A DNA stretch of 64,000 bases from assembly GCF_024198175.1 (NCBI RefSeq), contig NZ_JAJVKV010000021.1, positions 62,001 through 126,000 on the forward strand. Reading direction: 5' to 3'. Below, one piece after another: positions 56,901 to 64,000 of this stretch. The notes beneath the pieces were generated by a model. That model did no database searches and had not been told where the DNA came from. It saw nothing but the letters and a program-made list of their open reading frames with translations. Position 1 is the first letter of the stretch. Every line of letters begins with the position of its first letter. Both the position numbers and the translations under genes were made by a program. This stretch comes from Pyxidicoccus xibeiensis (GTDB lineage: Bacteria; Myxococcota; Myxococcia; Myxococcales; Myxococcaceae).

Positions 56901-59900
56901 GCCGGACAGCCTGCGCGGCGTGCGCCAGCTGCTCACCGGTGGCGACGTGGTGAGCGCGCCCCACGTGCGCAAGGTGGTGGAAGGAATGTTCATTCCGGTG
57001 ACGGCCTGCTACGGCCCCACCGAGTCCACGCTGTTCACCTCCACGTACCGGATGACAGAGGCCGCCCAGGTGGGTGCCTCCATCCCCATCGGCACGCCCA
57101 TCGCGAATACGCAGGTGTACGTGCTGGACGGGCACGGCCAGCCGGTGCCCCCTGGCATTCCCGGCGAGCTGTACATCGGCGGCGACGGTCTGGCGCGCGG
57201 CTACCTGTCCCGTCCGGACCTGACGGCGGAGCGCTTCATCCCCAACCCCTTCAGCGCCACTCCGGGCGAGCGCCTCTACCGCACCGGTGACACCGCACGC
57301 TGGCGGCGGGACGGAGTGCTGGAGTTCCTCGGCCGCGCGGACGCGCAGGTGAAGATCCGCGGGTACCGCATCGAGCTGGCCGAGGTCGAAGCCGCCCTGC
57401 TCATGCATCCCGAGGTGCGCGAGGCGGTGGTGCTCGCGCGCGAGGACGTGCCCGGAACGAAGCGCCTCGCCGGCTACGTCGTGGCTCCCGCCTCGCTCGA
57501 CACCACCGCGCTGCGCACGTTCCTCCAGGAGCGGCTGCCCGAGTATATGGTGCCGTCGGCCCTGGTGCGCCTGGACGCCCTGCCGCTCACGGCCAACGCC
57601 AAGGTGGACCGCAAGGCCCTGCCCGCACCGGAGGCCGTGCGCACCACGGCGACGGAAGGCTTCGTGGCGCCTCGCAATGCCACCGAGGAAGCCCTGGCCG
57701 CGCTCTGGACCCAGGTGCTGCGCGTGCCGCGCGTGGGCATCCACGACAACTTCTTCCAGCTGGGTGGCGACTCCATCATGAGCCTCCAGCTCATCGCCCG
57801 CGCCCGGCAGGCCGGCCTGCACTTCACGCCCCGGCAGCTCTTCCAGCACCAGACCATCGCCACCCTGGCGCGCGAGGTGTCCACGCACCAGGGCGTCACC
57901 GCCGAGCAGACGCCCATTGTCGGCCCGGTGCCCCTCACCCCCATCCAGCTCGCCTTCCTGGAGGGGGGCAGCCCGGAGCCGCACCACTTCAACCAGGCGC
58001 TGATGCTGAGCCTGCGCGAGCCCGTGGAGCCCTCCGTGCTGGGGACGGCCCTGCGCAAGCTGGTGGAGCACCACGACGCCCTGCGCCTGCGCTTCGTCCA
58101 GGAGAATGGCGTCTGGAGCCAGCACAACGCCGGCCCCGAGCACGCCCCGTCGCTGCGACACGTCGACGTGTCCTCGCTCGCTCCCGCCGAGCGGGCTCGC
58201 AGGGTGGAAGCCGTGGCCACCGAGCTGCACTCCACCTTCCGCCTGGGCGAGCCGCTGCTGCTGCGCGCGGCCCTCTTCGACTTCGGCCCGGGAGCGCCGG
58301 CGCGCCTGCTGCTGGTGGCCCACCACTTCGTCGTGGACACCGTCTCCTGGCGCGTCCTGGTGGAGGACCTGGAGTCCATCTGCCGTCAGCTCCAGCGCGG
58401 CGGGCCTCCCGTCCTGCCTCCGAAGACCACGTCCTTCAAGGCCTGGGCGGAGAAGCTCCTCGCCTACGCCCGCTCGGAAGAGCTGGCGCGCGAGCTGCCC
58501 TACTGGCTGGACGAGGCCCGCACACTGTCGCGGCCCCTGCCCCGCGATAGGGCGGGGGGAGAGAACTCCGTCGCCTCGGCACGCACGCTCTCCACCCAAC
58601 TGAACGCGGACGAGACGCGCCTGCTGCTGCGCGAGGTGCCCGCGGCCTACCGCGCCCGGCTCCAGGACGTGCTGCTGACGGCGCTCGGCCAGGCCCTGGC
58701 CGCGTGGTCGGGCCACCCGGGCTTCCTCGTGGACTCCGAGGGTCATGGTCGCGAGGACCTGTTCCCCGACGTGGACCTGTCCCGGACGGTGGGCTGGTTC
58801 ACCGCCGTCCATCCGATGCTGCTTCAGGTGACTCCTGGCGCGAGCCCTGGCGACGCCCTGCGCAGCATCCGCGATGGACTGAAGACCCTGCCCGGAAACG
58901 GCCTGGGCTACGGCCTGCTGCGCTACCTTCGCCAGGACGAGGCCAGTGCCCGCTTGCGCGCGCAGCCCTCCGCGGAGGTGTCGTTCAACTACCTCGGGCA
59001 GGTCGACACCGCCGCGAGCGACGCCTCGCTGTTCACCCTCGCGTCGGAGTCCTCGGGGCCGCCCCTCAGCCCCCGTGCGCTCCGCGAGCACCTGCTCGAC
59101 GTGACGGCCGTCATCCACGGCGGCCAGCTCCAGGTCGGCCTCACGTACAGCGAGAACCTCCACACGGAGGCCACGGCACGCACGCTGGCGGAGTCCTTCA
59201 TGGACTCGCTGCGCGGGCTCATCGCCGGCAGGGCCTCGCCGGATGCGCTCCGGTACACCCCGGCGGACTTCCCGCTGGCACGCCTGGACGCGGCGGCGCT
59301 GGAGCGGGTGCTCCCCACGGGCCTGCCCGTGGAAGACGTCTACCCGCTGTCGCAGCTGCAGCAGGGCATGCTCTTCCACTCGCTGCTGGCACCCGGCTCG
59401 GGCGTCTACGTCACACAGCAGGCGTGGACGTTCGGCGCGGGCATCGACCTGGCCGCGTTCCGCCGCGCGTGGGAGACGGTGCTGGAGCGCCATGAGCCGC
59501 TGCGCACCTCCTTCGCCTGGGAGGGACTGGAAGAGCCCGTCCAGGTGGTGAGCCCACGCGCCGTGCTGCCCTGGGAGGAGCTCGACTGGCGCGGCCTCTC
59601 CGTGGCCGAGCAGCAGGCCCGCTTCGACGCGCTGATGGACAGCGACCGCGTCCGAGGCTTTGACCTCCACAAGGCGCCGCTGATGCGCCTGACGGTGATG
59701 AAGCTGGATGGCGGTGAGCACCGCGTCCTCTGGAGCTCGCACCACCTGCTGCTGGACGGCTGGAGCGTCGGCCTGCTGTTCAAGGAGCTGTTCGCCGCGT
59801 ACGACGCCGCGGCCCGCGGCCAGCAGCCCGCGCTGGGAGCCGTGCCCACCTTCCGGAGCTTCATCGCATGGCTGCGCCAGCAGTCCGAGGAGCGCGCCGA

Positions 59901-62900
59901 GGCGTACTGGCGTCAGGCCCTCCGTGGCTTCACGTCGCCCACGCCGCTGCCAGGGGAGCTGCCCCCGCGCGCGGACCGCCCCTCGTCGCGCAAGGACATG
60001 CGGGCATTCCAGGTGGGCACGGCTACGACGCAAGCGCTCCAGGCCTTCGCCCGCCAGCACCAGCTCACCCTCAACACGGTGCTGCAGGGCGCATGGGCGC
60101 TGGTGCTCGCACGCCAGGTGGGCGAGGACGACGTCCTCTTCGGCGCCACCGTCTCGGGCCGCTCCGCGGACCTGCCCGGCATCGAGCAGATGGTGGGCCT
60201 GTTCATCAACACCCTGCCCATGCGCAGCCGCGTGGAGCCGGGGACGCCGGTGCTGACGTGGCTCGCCGCGCTCCACGCGGAGATGCTGGAGCTGCGCCAG
60301 TACGAGCACACCTCGCTGGCGCGCGTGCAGGGCTGGAGCGAGGTGCCGCGCGGCACGCCCCTGTTCGAGAGCCTGTACGTCTTCGAGAACTACCCCGTCG
60401 ACGAGGCCGTGCGCTCGGGAGGCAATGTGCTCCCGATTCGCGACCTCACCACAGCCGAGCAGCCGGACGTGCCGCTCGTGGCTCTCAGCGCTCCCGGAGA
60501 GCGGGTGGAGCTGCGGCTGATGTACGACGCGGCGCGCTTCGACCCATCCGCCATGGAGCGGCTGCTGCGGCACTGGAACATGGCGCTGGAGTCCATGCTG
60601 GCCCGGCCCGATGCCCTGCTGGCCTCCGTGTCCCTGCTGTCGGAGGAGGAGCGTGAGCAGGTGCTCCGGCGGTGGAACGGCACCGACGTCGCGTACTCGC
60701 GCGAGGCGAGCGTCCACCAGCTCTTCTCGGCGCAGGCGGCTCGCACGCCGGACGCCATCGCGGTGGAGTCCGAGCAGGGCACCCTCACCTACCTGCAGCT
60801 CGACGAGCGCTCCAACCAGCTCGCGAACCACCTGCGCACGCTGGGCGTCACCCCCGGCATGCGCGTAGCGCTGTGCCTGGAGCGTGGCCTGGCGCTGCCA
60901 GTGGGCCTGCTGGGCATCCTCAAGGCCGGCGCCGCCTTCGTCCCGTTGGACCCGTCCTATCCGGCGGAGCGTCTGGACTCCATGCTCGCGCGGACCGCCG
61001 CCTCCGTCCTCGTGACGCAGCAGTCCCTGGCGGATGTCCTGCGTGGCCAGGTCTCCGCTCGAGTCCGGCTCGACTCGGAGTGGGAGCAGGTGGCCCGCCA
61101 GCCCGTGTCCGCGCCGCACGCCTTCGTCAGCGCCGACAGCCTCGCGTACGTGATGTTCACCTCGGGCTCTACCGGTGAGCCCAAGGGCGTTGCCATCCCC
61201 CATCGCGGCATCACCCGCCTGGTGATGAGCGGCACCTTCATCCACTTCGGGCCCGAGGAAACCTTCCTCCAGCTCGCACCCGTCTCCTTCGACGCGTCCA
61301 CGCTCGAAATCTGGGGTGCGCTGCTGCACGGCGCGCGGCTGGTCCTCTTCCCGCCACACGCGCCTTCGCTCGAAGAACTGGGCGCCGCGCTGGTGCGCCA
61401 CCGCGTCACCACGCTGTGGCTCACGGCGGCCCTGTTCGAGCAGATGGCCGTGCACCAGCCCGAAACCCTGGCCTCCGTGCGCCAGGTGCTGGCCGGTGGT
61501 GACGCCCTGCCCGCGCAGCGCGTGCGCGAGCACCTGTCACGCCTGGCTCCAGGCGCGGTGCTGGTCAACGGCTACGGCCCCACGGAGAACACCACCTTCA
61601 CGACCTGTCACCGCATGGAGGCCGGCGCGTCGTTCCGCGCCTCCGTGCCCATCGGCCGGCCCATCTCCAACACCCGCGTCTACGTTCTGGACGCGCAATT
61701 GAAGCTGGTGGCGCCGGGCGTGTCCGGGGAGCTGTACACCGGTGGCGACGGCCTGGCCTGGGGCTACCTGGGCCGCCCGGACCTCACCGCCGAGCGCTTC
61801 GTCCCCAATCCCTTCGGCACGGGCGAGCGCCTGTACCGCACGGGCGACAAGGTGCGCTGGCGGGAGGACGGGACGCTGGAGTTCCTCGGCCGCGTCGACT
61901 TCCAGGTGAAGGTGCGTGGCTTCCGCATCGAGCCCGGAGAGGTGGAGAGCGTCCTGCGCCTGCACTCGCGCGTGCAGGAGGCCGTCGTCGTCGTGCGCGA
62001 GGACGCCCCCGGCGACAAGCGCCTGGTGGCCTACGCCGTCGCGTCCGACACGGACGCGGCGGACCTCAAGGACTTCCTGCGCCAGAAGCTGCCCGAGTAC
62101 ATGGTGCCCTCGGCACTCGTGTGCCTGGAGTCGCTGCCCCTCACGCCCAACGGCAAGATGGACAGGAAGGCCCTGCCCCCTCCGGACAGCGCCGCGGGGA
62201 CAGCCGCCACCTGGGTGGCCCCGCGTACGCCGACGGAGCAGGTGCTGGCCGGATTGATGGCCCGGGTCCTGCGCGTCGAGCGCGTGGGCGCGGAGGACAA
62301 CTTCTTCGCCCTCGGCGGTCACTCGCTGCTGGCCACCCAGCTCGTCTCTCAGGTGCGTTCCGAGCTGGGGGTGGAGCTCCCCCTGCGGGCCCTCTTCGAG
62401 GCCCCCACCGTGGCCGCGCTCGCCACACGCATCGACTCCGCGCAGGGAGCGACGCCGCGCTCCGTGGCACCTCCCATCACGCCCGTGCCGCGCACGGGTC
62501 CGCTGCCGCTGTCCTTCGCCCAACAGCGCCTGTGGTTCATCGATCGGCTCACGCCCGGCGGCGCCCAGTACAACATGCCCGCCTTCGTGCGCCTGGAGGG
62601 GCCGCTCGACCTGAGCGCCCTGAAGCGTGCGCTCGACGAGGTGGTGCAACGCCATGAGGCCCTGCGCACCACCTTCACCCGGCACGGAGACCAGCCCGTC
62701 CAGCTCATCGCTCCCGGCGTCGCGCTGCAGTTGGAGCGGGTGGACCTGAGCAGGCTGGACGCACAGGACGCCCCCGAGGAGCTGGAGCGCCGGCTGCGAG
62801 AGGAGCTGGTGCTCCCCTTCAACCTCGCCACCGGCCCGCTGCTGCGCGCGCTGCTGCTGAAGCTGGGGCCGGCCGACCACGTGCTGGCGCTCAACATGCA

Positions 62901-63825
62901 CCACATCGTCTCGGACGGCTGGTCCATGGGCGTGCTGGTGCGCGAGCTGGCGGCGCTCTACGAGGCCTTCTCCCAGGACAGACCCTCTCCCCTCCCGCCC
63001 CTGCCCATCCAATACGCCGACTACGCCGTCTGGCAGCGCCAGTGGCTGCAGGGCACGGTGCTCGAGGAGCAGCTCGACTGGTGGCGCCAGTACCTCTCGG
63101 GCCTCGCCACCCTGGAGCTGCCCACGGACAGGCCTCGTCCGCCCGTGCAGACCTTCCATGGCGCGCGCGTCCCCGTCGCGCTGTCGCTCGCCACGTCCGG
63201 GAGGCTCAATGCCTTGTGCCAGCAGGAGGGGGCCACGCCCTTCATGGCCCTGCTGGCCGCCTTCCAGCTGCTGATGTCGCGCTACTCTGGCCAGCAGGAC
63301 ATCGCCATCGGCTCGCCCATCGCGGGACGCCAGCGCAGGGAGACGGAGGGGCTCATCGGCTTCTTCGTCAACACGCTCGTGCTGCGCGCCCGAGTGGATG
63401 ACGGCGCCTCGTTCCGCCACCTGCTGCGTCAGGTGAAGGAGTCCGCGCTCGGCGCGTACACGCACCAGGACGTGCCCTTCGAGCGGCTGGTGGAGGAGCT
63501 GAGGCCCACGCGCGACCCGAGCCGCGGTCCGCTCGTCCAGGTCCTCTTCGCGCTGCAGAACGCGCCCATGCCCGAGCTGCGCACGCACCAGCTGGCGCTG
63601 CGCCCGGTGGAGCTCACGAGCCCCACGGTGAAGTTCGAGCTGGAGCTCGACCTCACGGACTCGCCCGAGGGCTACCTGGGCTCACTGAGCTACAACACGG
63701 ACCTGTTCGAGCGCACCACCGCGCTGCGGATGGCGGAGCACTTCCTCTCGCTCGTGGAGCGCGTCGTCTCCCAGCCCGACGCGCCATTGGCCGCCGCCTC
63801 CCTGCCGACACCCGGGGAGCGGTAG
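49300..63825 (+). CDS. NRPS with inactive AT, embedded luciferase-like monooxygenase and terminal C domain
   Basis: 4841 residues from ATG 49300 (MSSLRSHHLVLLSAR). An in-frame GTG at 49120 would add 60 residues with poor codon bias and the KS remnant, so it is less likely; neither has a good ribosome site. Order by approximate residue: KS-AT linker 6-87; AT-like 90-394; T near 505 (LGGNSLMA); C 562-1018; broken A domain 1031-1784 with a luciferase-like monooxygenase inside (1263-1614); Pro-rich linker; C 1824-2271; A 2286-2781 (DALHLGCLFK); T near 2824 (GGDSIMS); E 2876-3324 (HHFVVDT, EGHGRED, FNYLGQ); C of D-to-L type 3344-3784; A 3804-4301 (DALWLGGTFK, Val); T near 4340; C 4401-4841. The AT has GHGFGE and HALQS, losing both catalytic residues. 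There is no carrier after the broken A and no A after the last C. Substrates are read by eye. Confidence 0.95.
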   Translation: MSSLRSHHLVLLSARVPEALADVSLDLASHLEAHPEQSLADVAFTLAVGSRASEYRRVLVARDRAELARRLLEPFTPTQVKDLEAARHRRVAFVFPGQGVQQPGMARELYEAEPAFRAHVDASLALLEEPLRARVHTLLHADATPTPDIAGLLADTRVALPALFTVEHALARTWMDWGVKPYAVLGHGFGEYAAACIAGVLSLADALRLATVRGELMHRMPPGAMLSVALPEARVLPLLTGRLSLASINEPHRCVIAGPVDAVDRLQEELKRQNVGAMRMPTPHALQSEDVEPLLPELERLVATLRRGEPVPRYASSVTGTWARPGQLAEPRYWADQLRGPVRFAQAVSALLEEGCDVLLEAGPAQDLTLMLRGCLGEAKERVKALASLRRGGATSRHAGLMESLGELWASGLEPDWRAFHAHEQRKHLRLPTQAPQEERSRVDAPELDAEPELSEPTAQAGGSSGPVREDAPRGDVEQRVAALWRERLGLEFVARDDNFLELGGNSLMAAQLLTQLRDTFGVQLPLAALFEAPTVAGIAERLEPLLKEAPSARPQVRELPLVPLPRTGELPLSFVQERVWRLEQHLPGLSAYTIPFVLRLEGVVDADTLQRCVQEVVNRHEALRTTYDVVDDRPVQRFHAHMPVPLTRVELTGPADQRETEAMNIARAESARPFDLVKGPVLRTTLIQLAPQHHILVGGIHHVVSDTLSIAIFINELGQLYPAFRQGRPSPLPPLPLQYADFGAWQRRTIAEHLLPDQEQWWRQRLAGMPRKLDMPTDRPRPERCPLTSVRMMVDFPPALAREVGAFGKREGFTSYMTVLAAWQALLHRYSGQTEVVVGTPIANRTRAELQPLIGYVAHSVAFRTSFAGDPTFRELIGRVKHEVSEAQARPDVPFEFLVEELIPGKDIGRDRMTDTVFVYHSNVGTGAAAPEPTGVRWSLVEVPNAPVQWGATLSELTLVLSEDSGRIHGAMEYATDLYDEPTARRIVEHLQVMLAAALARPDERISRLPLVTEAERRAWPLPRPRPTTPAVPTLLAERALQSPEAVATTQGGQAWTWAQLSARARSVAARLGALGVRPGDPVAVCLLPSPSKLAVLWGVLEAGGAVVALGPTDLGALGTYAPEGATAPVLVTWRGVTSPARLDAARTVYVEELLEAASAPATSVGATASGALAWLLPAGGNTPAWTLDHAALTKLFEAMDGRLRPSAGGTWLAAVEAVADRPEVESLWALSRGLRVTFPSEQVAAQLVRLNGGGPRSQALDLSLLYFANDEDTLTGPKYELLLEGSKFADAHGFSAVWTPERHFHSFGGLYPQPAVVAAGVATVTRNLRLRSGSVVLPLHDPLLIAEQWSVVDNLSNGRVGLSVATGWHVQDFAFNPGSYEDRRNILLRHLETLRALWRGEKVRRLAGGGVTVEVGLRPKPVQKELPVWLTATSNPETFRMAGELGAGVLTGLLAHSLEELKPKVALYREAWRRNGHPGRGHITCMVHTFIGDDEQEVLRTVRKPLLSYFRGSADIIASLLSAQGYKGEIDKLSEDDINAMLEHSFENYALATGLIGTVESGLKRMRDMREADIDEAACLIDFGVDVPVVLESLKRLAALRERMEAEASVQREQVRAEGELGVGGLLELARQSGAVLLHTSARLARTLAELPQARESLGPVGALVLEGASPELATVLNRVAGVEVLLAGGAAEGALLPRTPEERVPAGLQAWVLDMAGLPVPAGVVGELAFEGPGVPWGLWRAAEEERRRLVPHPLEGSARLYRSGRHARLRADGRVEPVKLPAADKAPALPAPKPRVDVPRPATAAAPQGPPAIPRAPRDQPLPLSFAQQRHWYLQQMEPSSTAYNNPSNLRLVGALDPKALQAALDELVRRHEVLRTTYTLSDSGAAVQLIHPGGSLPMPVEEVPGATPEEREAHMVRRCQEHAALPFDLEKGPVVRALLLRLGEDEHVLSLILHHAVSDAWCNMILARELTLFYACFGAGQPSPLPPLPVQYADYALWQRKYLEGAVLEEQLRWWKDQLTGVPVLELPTDRPRPAVQSYAGDLLALQWPRELSEPLLALGRREGATSFMVMMALYQLLLSRYSGQEDFAIGTPIAGRTRPEVEGLIGCFLNTLAFRSRLGGAPTFRELLGRVKQQALGAYTRQDAPFERLMELLQVPRDLSRTPVFQVILNVLNTPEADTSPAPLKIGQVDVSAGTAKFDLGLEVWERREGMIVRFEYSTSLFDRATVERMAEHLVVLARAVVASPDLPISLLPLLTEDERRQALVEWNATASDYPREATIQALFEQQATLRPEATALEFGEQRLTYSQLDTRANQLAHLLRSHGVGPDALVAVCLERSVELIVSLLAILKAGGAYLPLDASYPARRLAFMLEDAPPRLLITSRELRPRLPVTEDVPCLFVHELPLQVLPRTRPMSGATSRHLAYVDFTSGSTGRPKGVAVEHRGVMRLLHGARYAHLGPEETFLLIAPVSFDASTLELWGPLLFGGRLVIFPPQSPSDVELLSSVLQRHGVTTLHLTSGLFSQVVDLKPDSLRGVRQLLTGGDVVSAPHVRKVVEGMFIPVTACYGPTESTLFTSTYRMTEAAQVGASIPIGTPIANTQVYVLDGHGQPVPPGIPGELYIGGDGLARGYLSRPDLTAERFIPNPFSATPGERLYRTGDTARWRRDGVLEFLGRADAQVKIRGYRIELAEVEAALLMHPEVREAVVLAREDVPGTKRLAGYVVAPASLDTTALRTFLQERLPEYMVPSALVRLDALPLTANAKVDRKALPAPEAVRTTATEGFVAPRNATEEALAALWTQVLRVPRVGIHDNFFQLGGDSIMSLQLIARARQAGLHFTPRQLFQHQTIATLAREVSTHQGVTAEQTPIVGPVPLTPIQLAFLEGGSPEPHHFNQALMLSLREPVEPSVLGTALRKLVEHHDALRLRFVQENGVWSQHNAGPEHAPSLRHVDVSSLAPAERARRVEAVATELHSTFRLGEPLLLRAALFDFGPGAPARLLLVAHHFVVDTVSWRVLVEDLESICRQLQRGGPPVLPPKTTSFKAWAEKLLAYARSEELARELPYWLDEARTLSRPLPRDRAGGENSVASARTLSTQLNADETRLLLREVPAAYRARLQDVLLTALGQALAAWSGHPGFLVDSEGHGREDLFPDVDLSRTVGWFTAVHPMLLQVTPGASPGDALRSIRDGLKTLPGNGLGYGLLRYLRQDEASARLRAQPSAEVSFNYLGQVDTAASDASLFTLASESSGPPLSPRALREHLLDVTAVIHGGQLQVGLTYSENLHTEATARTLAESFMDSLRGLIAGRASPDALRYTPADFPLARLDAAALERVLPTGLPVEDVYPLSQLQQGMLFHSLLAPGSGVYVTQQAWTFGAGIDLAAFRRAWETVLERHEPLRTSFAWEGLEEPVQVVSPRAVLPWEELDWRGLSVAEQQARFDALMDSDRVRGFDLHKAPLMRLTVMKLDGGEHRVLWSSHHLLLDGWSVGLLFKELFAAYDAAARGQQPALGAVPTFRSFIAWLRQQSEERAEAYWRQALRGFTSPTPLPGELPPRADRPSSRKDMRAFQVGTATTQALQAFARQHQLTLNTVLQGAWALVLARQVGEDDVLFGATVSGRSADLPGIEQMVGLFINTLPMRSRVEPGTPVLTWLAALHAEMLELRQYEHTSLARVQGWSEVPRGTPLFESLYVFENYPVDEAVRSGGNVLPIRDLTTAEQPDVPLVALSAPGERVELRLMYDAARFDPSAMERLLRHWNMALESMLARPDALLASVSLLSEEEREQVLRRWNGTDVAYSREASVHQLFSAQAARTPDAIAVESEQGTLTYLQLDERSNQLANHLRTLGVTPGMRVALCLERGLALPVGLLGILKAGAAFVPLDPSYPAERLDSMLARTAASVLVTQQSLADVLRGQVSARVRLDSEWEQVARQPVSAPHAFVSADSLAYVMFTSGSTGEPKGVAIPHRGITRLVMSGTFIHFGPEETFLQLAPVSFDASTLEIWGALLHGARLVLFPPHAPSLEELGAALVRHRVTTLWLTAALFEQMAVHQPETLASVRQVLAGGDALPAQRVREHLSRLAPGAVLVNGYGPTENTTFTTCHRMEAGASFRASVPIGRPISNTRVYVLDAQLKLVAPGVSGELYTGGDGLAWGYLGRPDLTAERFVPNPFGTGERLYRTGDKVRWREDGTLEFLGRVDFQVKVRGFRIEPGEVESVLRLHSRVQEAVVVVREDAPGDKRLVAYAVASDTDAADLKDFLRQKLPEYMVPSALVCLESLPLTPNGKMDRKALPPPDSAAGTAATWVAPRTPTEQVLAGLMARVLRVERVGAEDNFFALGGHSLLATQLVSQVRSELGVELPLRALFEAPTVAALATRIDSAQGATPRSVAPPITPVPRTGPLPLSFAQQRLWFIDRLTPGGAQYNMPAFVRLEGPLDLSALKRALDEVVQRHEALRTTFTRHGDQPVQLIAPGVALQLERVDLSRLDAQDAPEELERRLREELVLPFNLATGPLLRALLLKLGPADHVLALNMHHIVSDGWSMGVLVRELAALYEAFSQDRPSPLPPLPIQYADYAVWQRQWLQGTVLEEQLDWWRQYLSGLATLELPTDRPRPPVQTFHGARVPVALSLATSGRLNALCQQEGATPFMALLAAFQLLMSRYSGQQDIAIGSPIAGRQRRETEGLIGFFVNTLVLRARVDDGASFRHLLRQVKESALGAYTHQDVPFERLVEELRPTRDPSRGPLVQVLFALQNAPMPELRTHQLALRPVELTSPTVKFELELDLTDSPEGYLGSLSYNTDLFERTTALRMAEHFLSLVERVVSQPDAPLAAASLPTPGER
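50985..54660 (+). other. C domain plus decayed A domain hosting a luciferase-like monooxygenase, no carrier
   Basis: The C domain keeps HHVVSD but has DTLS for DGWS. The A domain aligns with the glycine A domain at 16090-17570 (for example EAMDGRL...GTWLA and PSEQ against GAMDSLL...GTWLA and HDEQ), but the A3 loop reads LPAGGNTP, FDxS and YGPTE are gone, and it stops after LYRSGRHARLRADG with no A10 lysine. The flavin-type monooxygenase (53086-54140; LDLSLLYFANDED, WTPERHFHSFGGLYPQP, NGRVGLSVATGW) is inserted between A4 and A5. Related inserts occur in myxothiazol-type Gly modules. Confidence 0.85.
54770..59275 (+). other. NRPS module: C, A (unassigned, DALHLGCLFK), T, E
   Basis: The C domain has LHHAVSDAWC. 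The A domain is the same subtype (YVDFTSGSTG, GGDVVSAPHV) and has the same ten pocket residues as modules 2 and 3 of the giant synthetase. The carrier is GGDSIMS. The E domain keeps its His, Glu (EGHGRED) and FNYLGQ motifs, with Thr for Gly after the HHxxxD Asp, so a D residue is predicted. Confidence 0.85.
59330..62460 (+). other. NRPS module: D-to-L type C, A (Val), T
   Basis: The C domain (YPLSQLQQGMLFHSLL, SHHLLLDGWS) is of the class expected after an active E domain. Pocket code DALWLGGTFK is a standard valine code. The A3 loop reads FTSGSTGEPKG. The carrier is LGGHSLLA. Confidence 0.85.
62490..63825 (+). other. Terminal condensation domain ending at the C-A linker
   Basis: A complete L-to-L C domain (LSFAQQRLWFID, MHHIVSDGWS) is the last domain. 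The protein ends SLPTPGER where other modules continue with LLTxxERxxLLxxWN into an A domain. No acceptor A-T follows in this window. Confidence 0.85.
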
Positions 63826-63853
63826 CGGCCGCCTACGCCAGCGAGGCGGCCGC
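63825..63853. terminator. GC-rich hairpin between convergent genes, possible bidirectional terminator
   Basis: Perfect 10-bp arms GCGGCCGCCT (63825-63834) and AGGCGGCCGC (63844-63853) with a 9-base loop. It spans the seven-base gap between the NRPS stop and the convergent stop and the last codons of the minus-strand gene. No T run follows on either strand, so termination is uncertain. Confidence 0.5.
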
Positions 63854-64000
63854 CTCGGCCAGCTTCTCCTGCGCTGCCTCCCACCGGGCATAGAGGCTCT
63901 CCAGCTCCTCCTTGCCCGCGCGGTGGGTGTCCATCAGCGGCTTGGCGCGCGCGAAGTCGTTGTAGAGGGCGGGGTCCGCCAGCTGGGCCTCGCGCGCCTT
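63833..64000 (-). CDS. Probable ABC-F family ATPase, C-terminal coiled-coil end only
   Basis: Only the last 55 residues are in the window; the start lies beyond base 64000. The sequence (ending YARWEAAQEKLAEAAASLA) is charged, helical and heptad-like, with ADPALYNDFARAKPLMD and KEELESLYARWEAA, which resembles the C-terminal coiled coil of Uup-like ABC-F proteins that bind ribosomes or DNA junctions. It has no ATPase motif in view, so the call is tentative. It converges on the NRPS with a seven-base gap and probably marks the edge of the biosynthetic locus. Confidence 0.6.
   Translation of the reverse strand, partial: KAREAQLADPALYNDFARAKPLMDTHRAGKEELESLYARWEAAQEKLAEAAASLA

Noticed and set aside
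58321..58341. E domain at 57925-59270 as inactive because HHxxxDG reads HHFVVDT
   Set aside because: The catalytic His, Asp and Glu (EGHGRED) and FNYLGQ are all present, and a D-to-L C domain follows.

Overview
The window looks like a piece of a myxobacterial (Myxococcales) chromosome. The DNA is very GC-rich with GC-ending codons, holds giant NRPS/PKS genes typical of that group, a type II secretion GspC-like pair and a textbook sigma-54 promoter. Nearly all of it is one assembly-line biosynthetic locus, cut by the window at its left edge. Genus and product are not recognised.

Layout. (1) 1-3777: 3' end of a PKS protein ending KR-DH-T followed by an epimerase-like domain whose two catalytic positions are lost. 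(2) 3791-17908: four-module NRPS; the specificity residues I read suggest D-Ser, a Gln-like residue, an aromatic residue and Gly. (3) 17905-19575: SyrD/PvdE-type peptide exporter, overlapping the NRPS stop by ATGA. (4) 19596-45944: 8782-residue NRPS with eight C-A-T modules and a thioesterase; predicted Lys, three unassigned residues, Glu, Glu, Pro-like, one unassigned. Genes 1-4 run in one direction with gaps of 20 bp or less and look like one operon. (5) 45930-47300, minus strand: cytochrome P450 whose 3' end overlaps the NRPS by 15 bp. (6) 47301-47530: divergent regulatory region with a perfect -24/-12 element. (7) 47531-49063: two tandem GspC-like genes. (8) 49064-49299: spacer containing the last residues of a vanished ketosynthase. 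(9) 49300-63825: an NRPS with a dead acyltransferase, a luciferase-like monooxygenase inside a decayed adenylation domain that has no carrier, a C-A-T-E module, a Val module, and a terminal C domain cut off at the C-A linker. (10) 63833-64000, minus strand: 3' end of a probable ABC-F ATPase, convergent, with a GC hairpin at the junction.

How it may work (inference). A polyketide-derived chain from the off-window PKS passes to the Ser module, then along a colinear 12-residue line (D-Ser first) released by the thioesterase. The exporter moves the product across the inner membrane and the P450 may oxidise it. The 49300-63825 protein does not fit this line simply: it has a defective start and no visible acceptor at its end. 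It may feed an off-window protein or be a fusion of broken modules kept for its oxygenase and three-residue-scale chemistry.

The most unusual material is the set of retained but catalytically dead domains (E-like, AT, A) and the two truncation scars around the last NRPS. No tRNA, rRNA, CRISPR array, insertion sequence, MbtH-like gene or phosphopantetheinyl transferase was seen.
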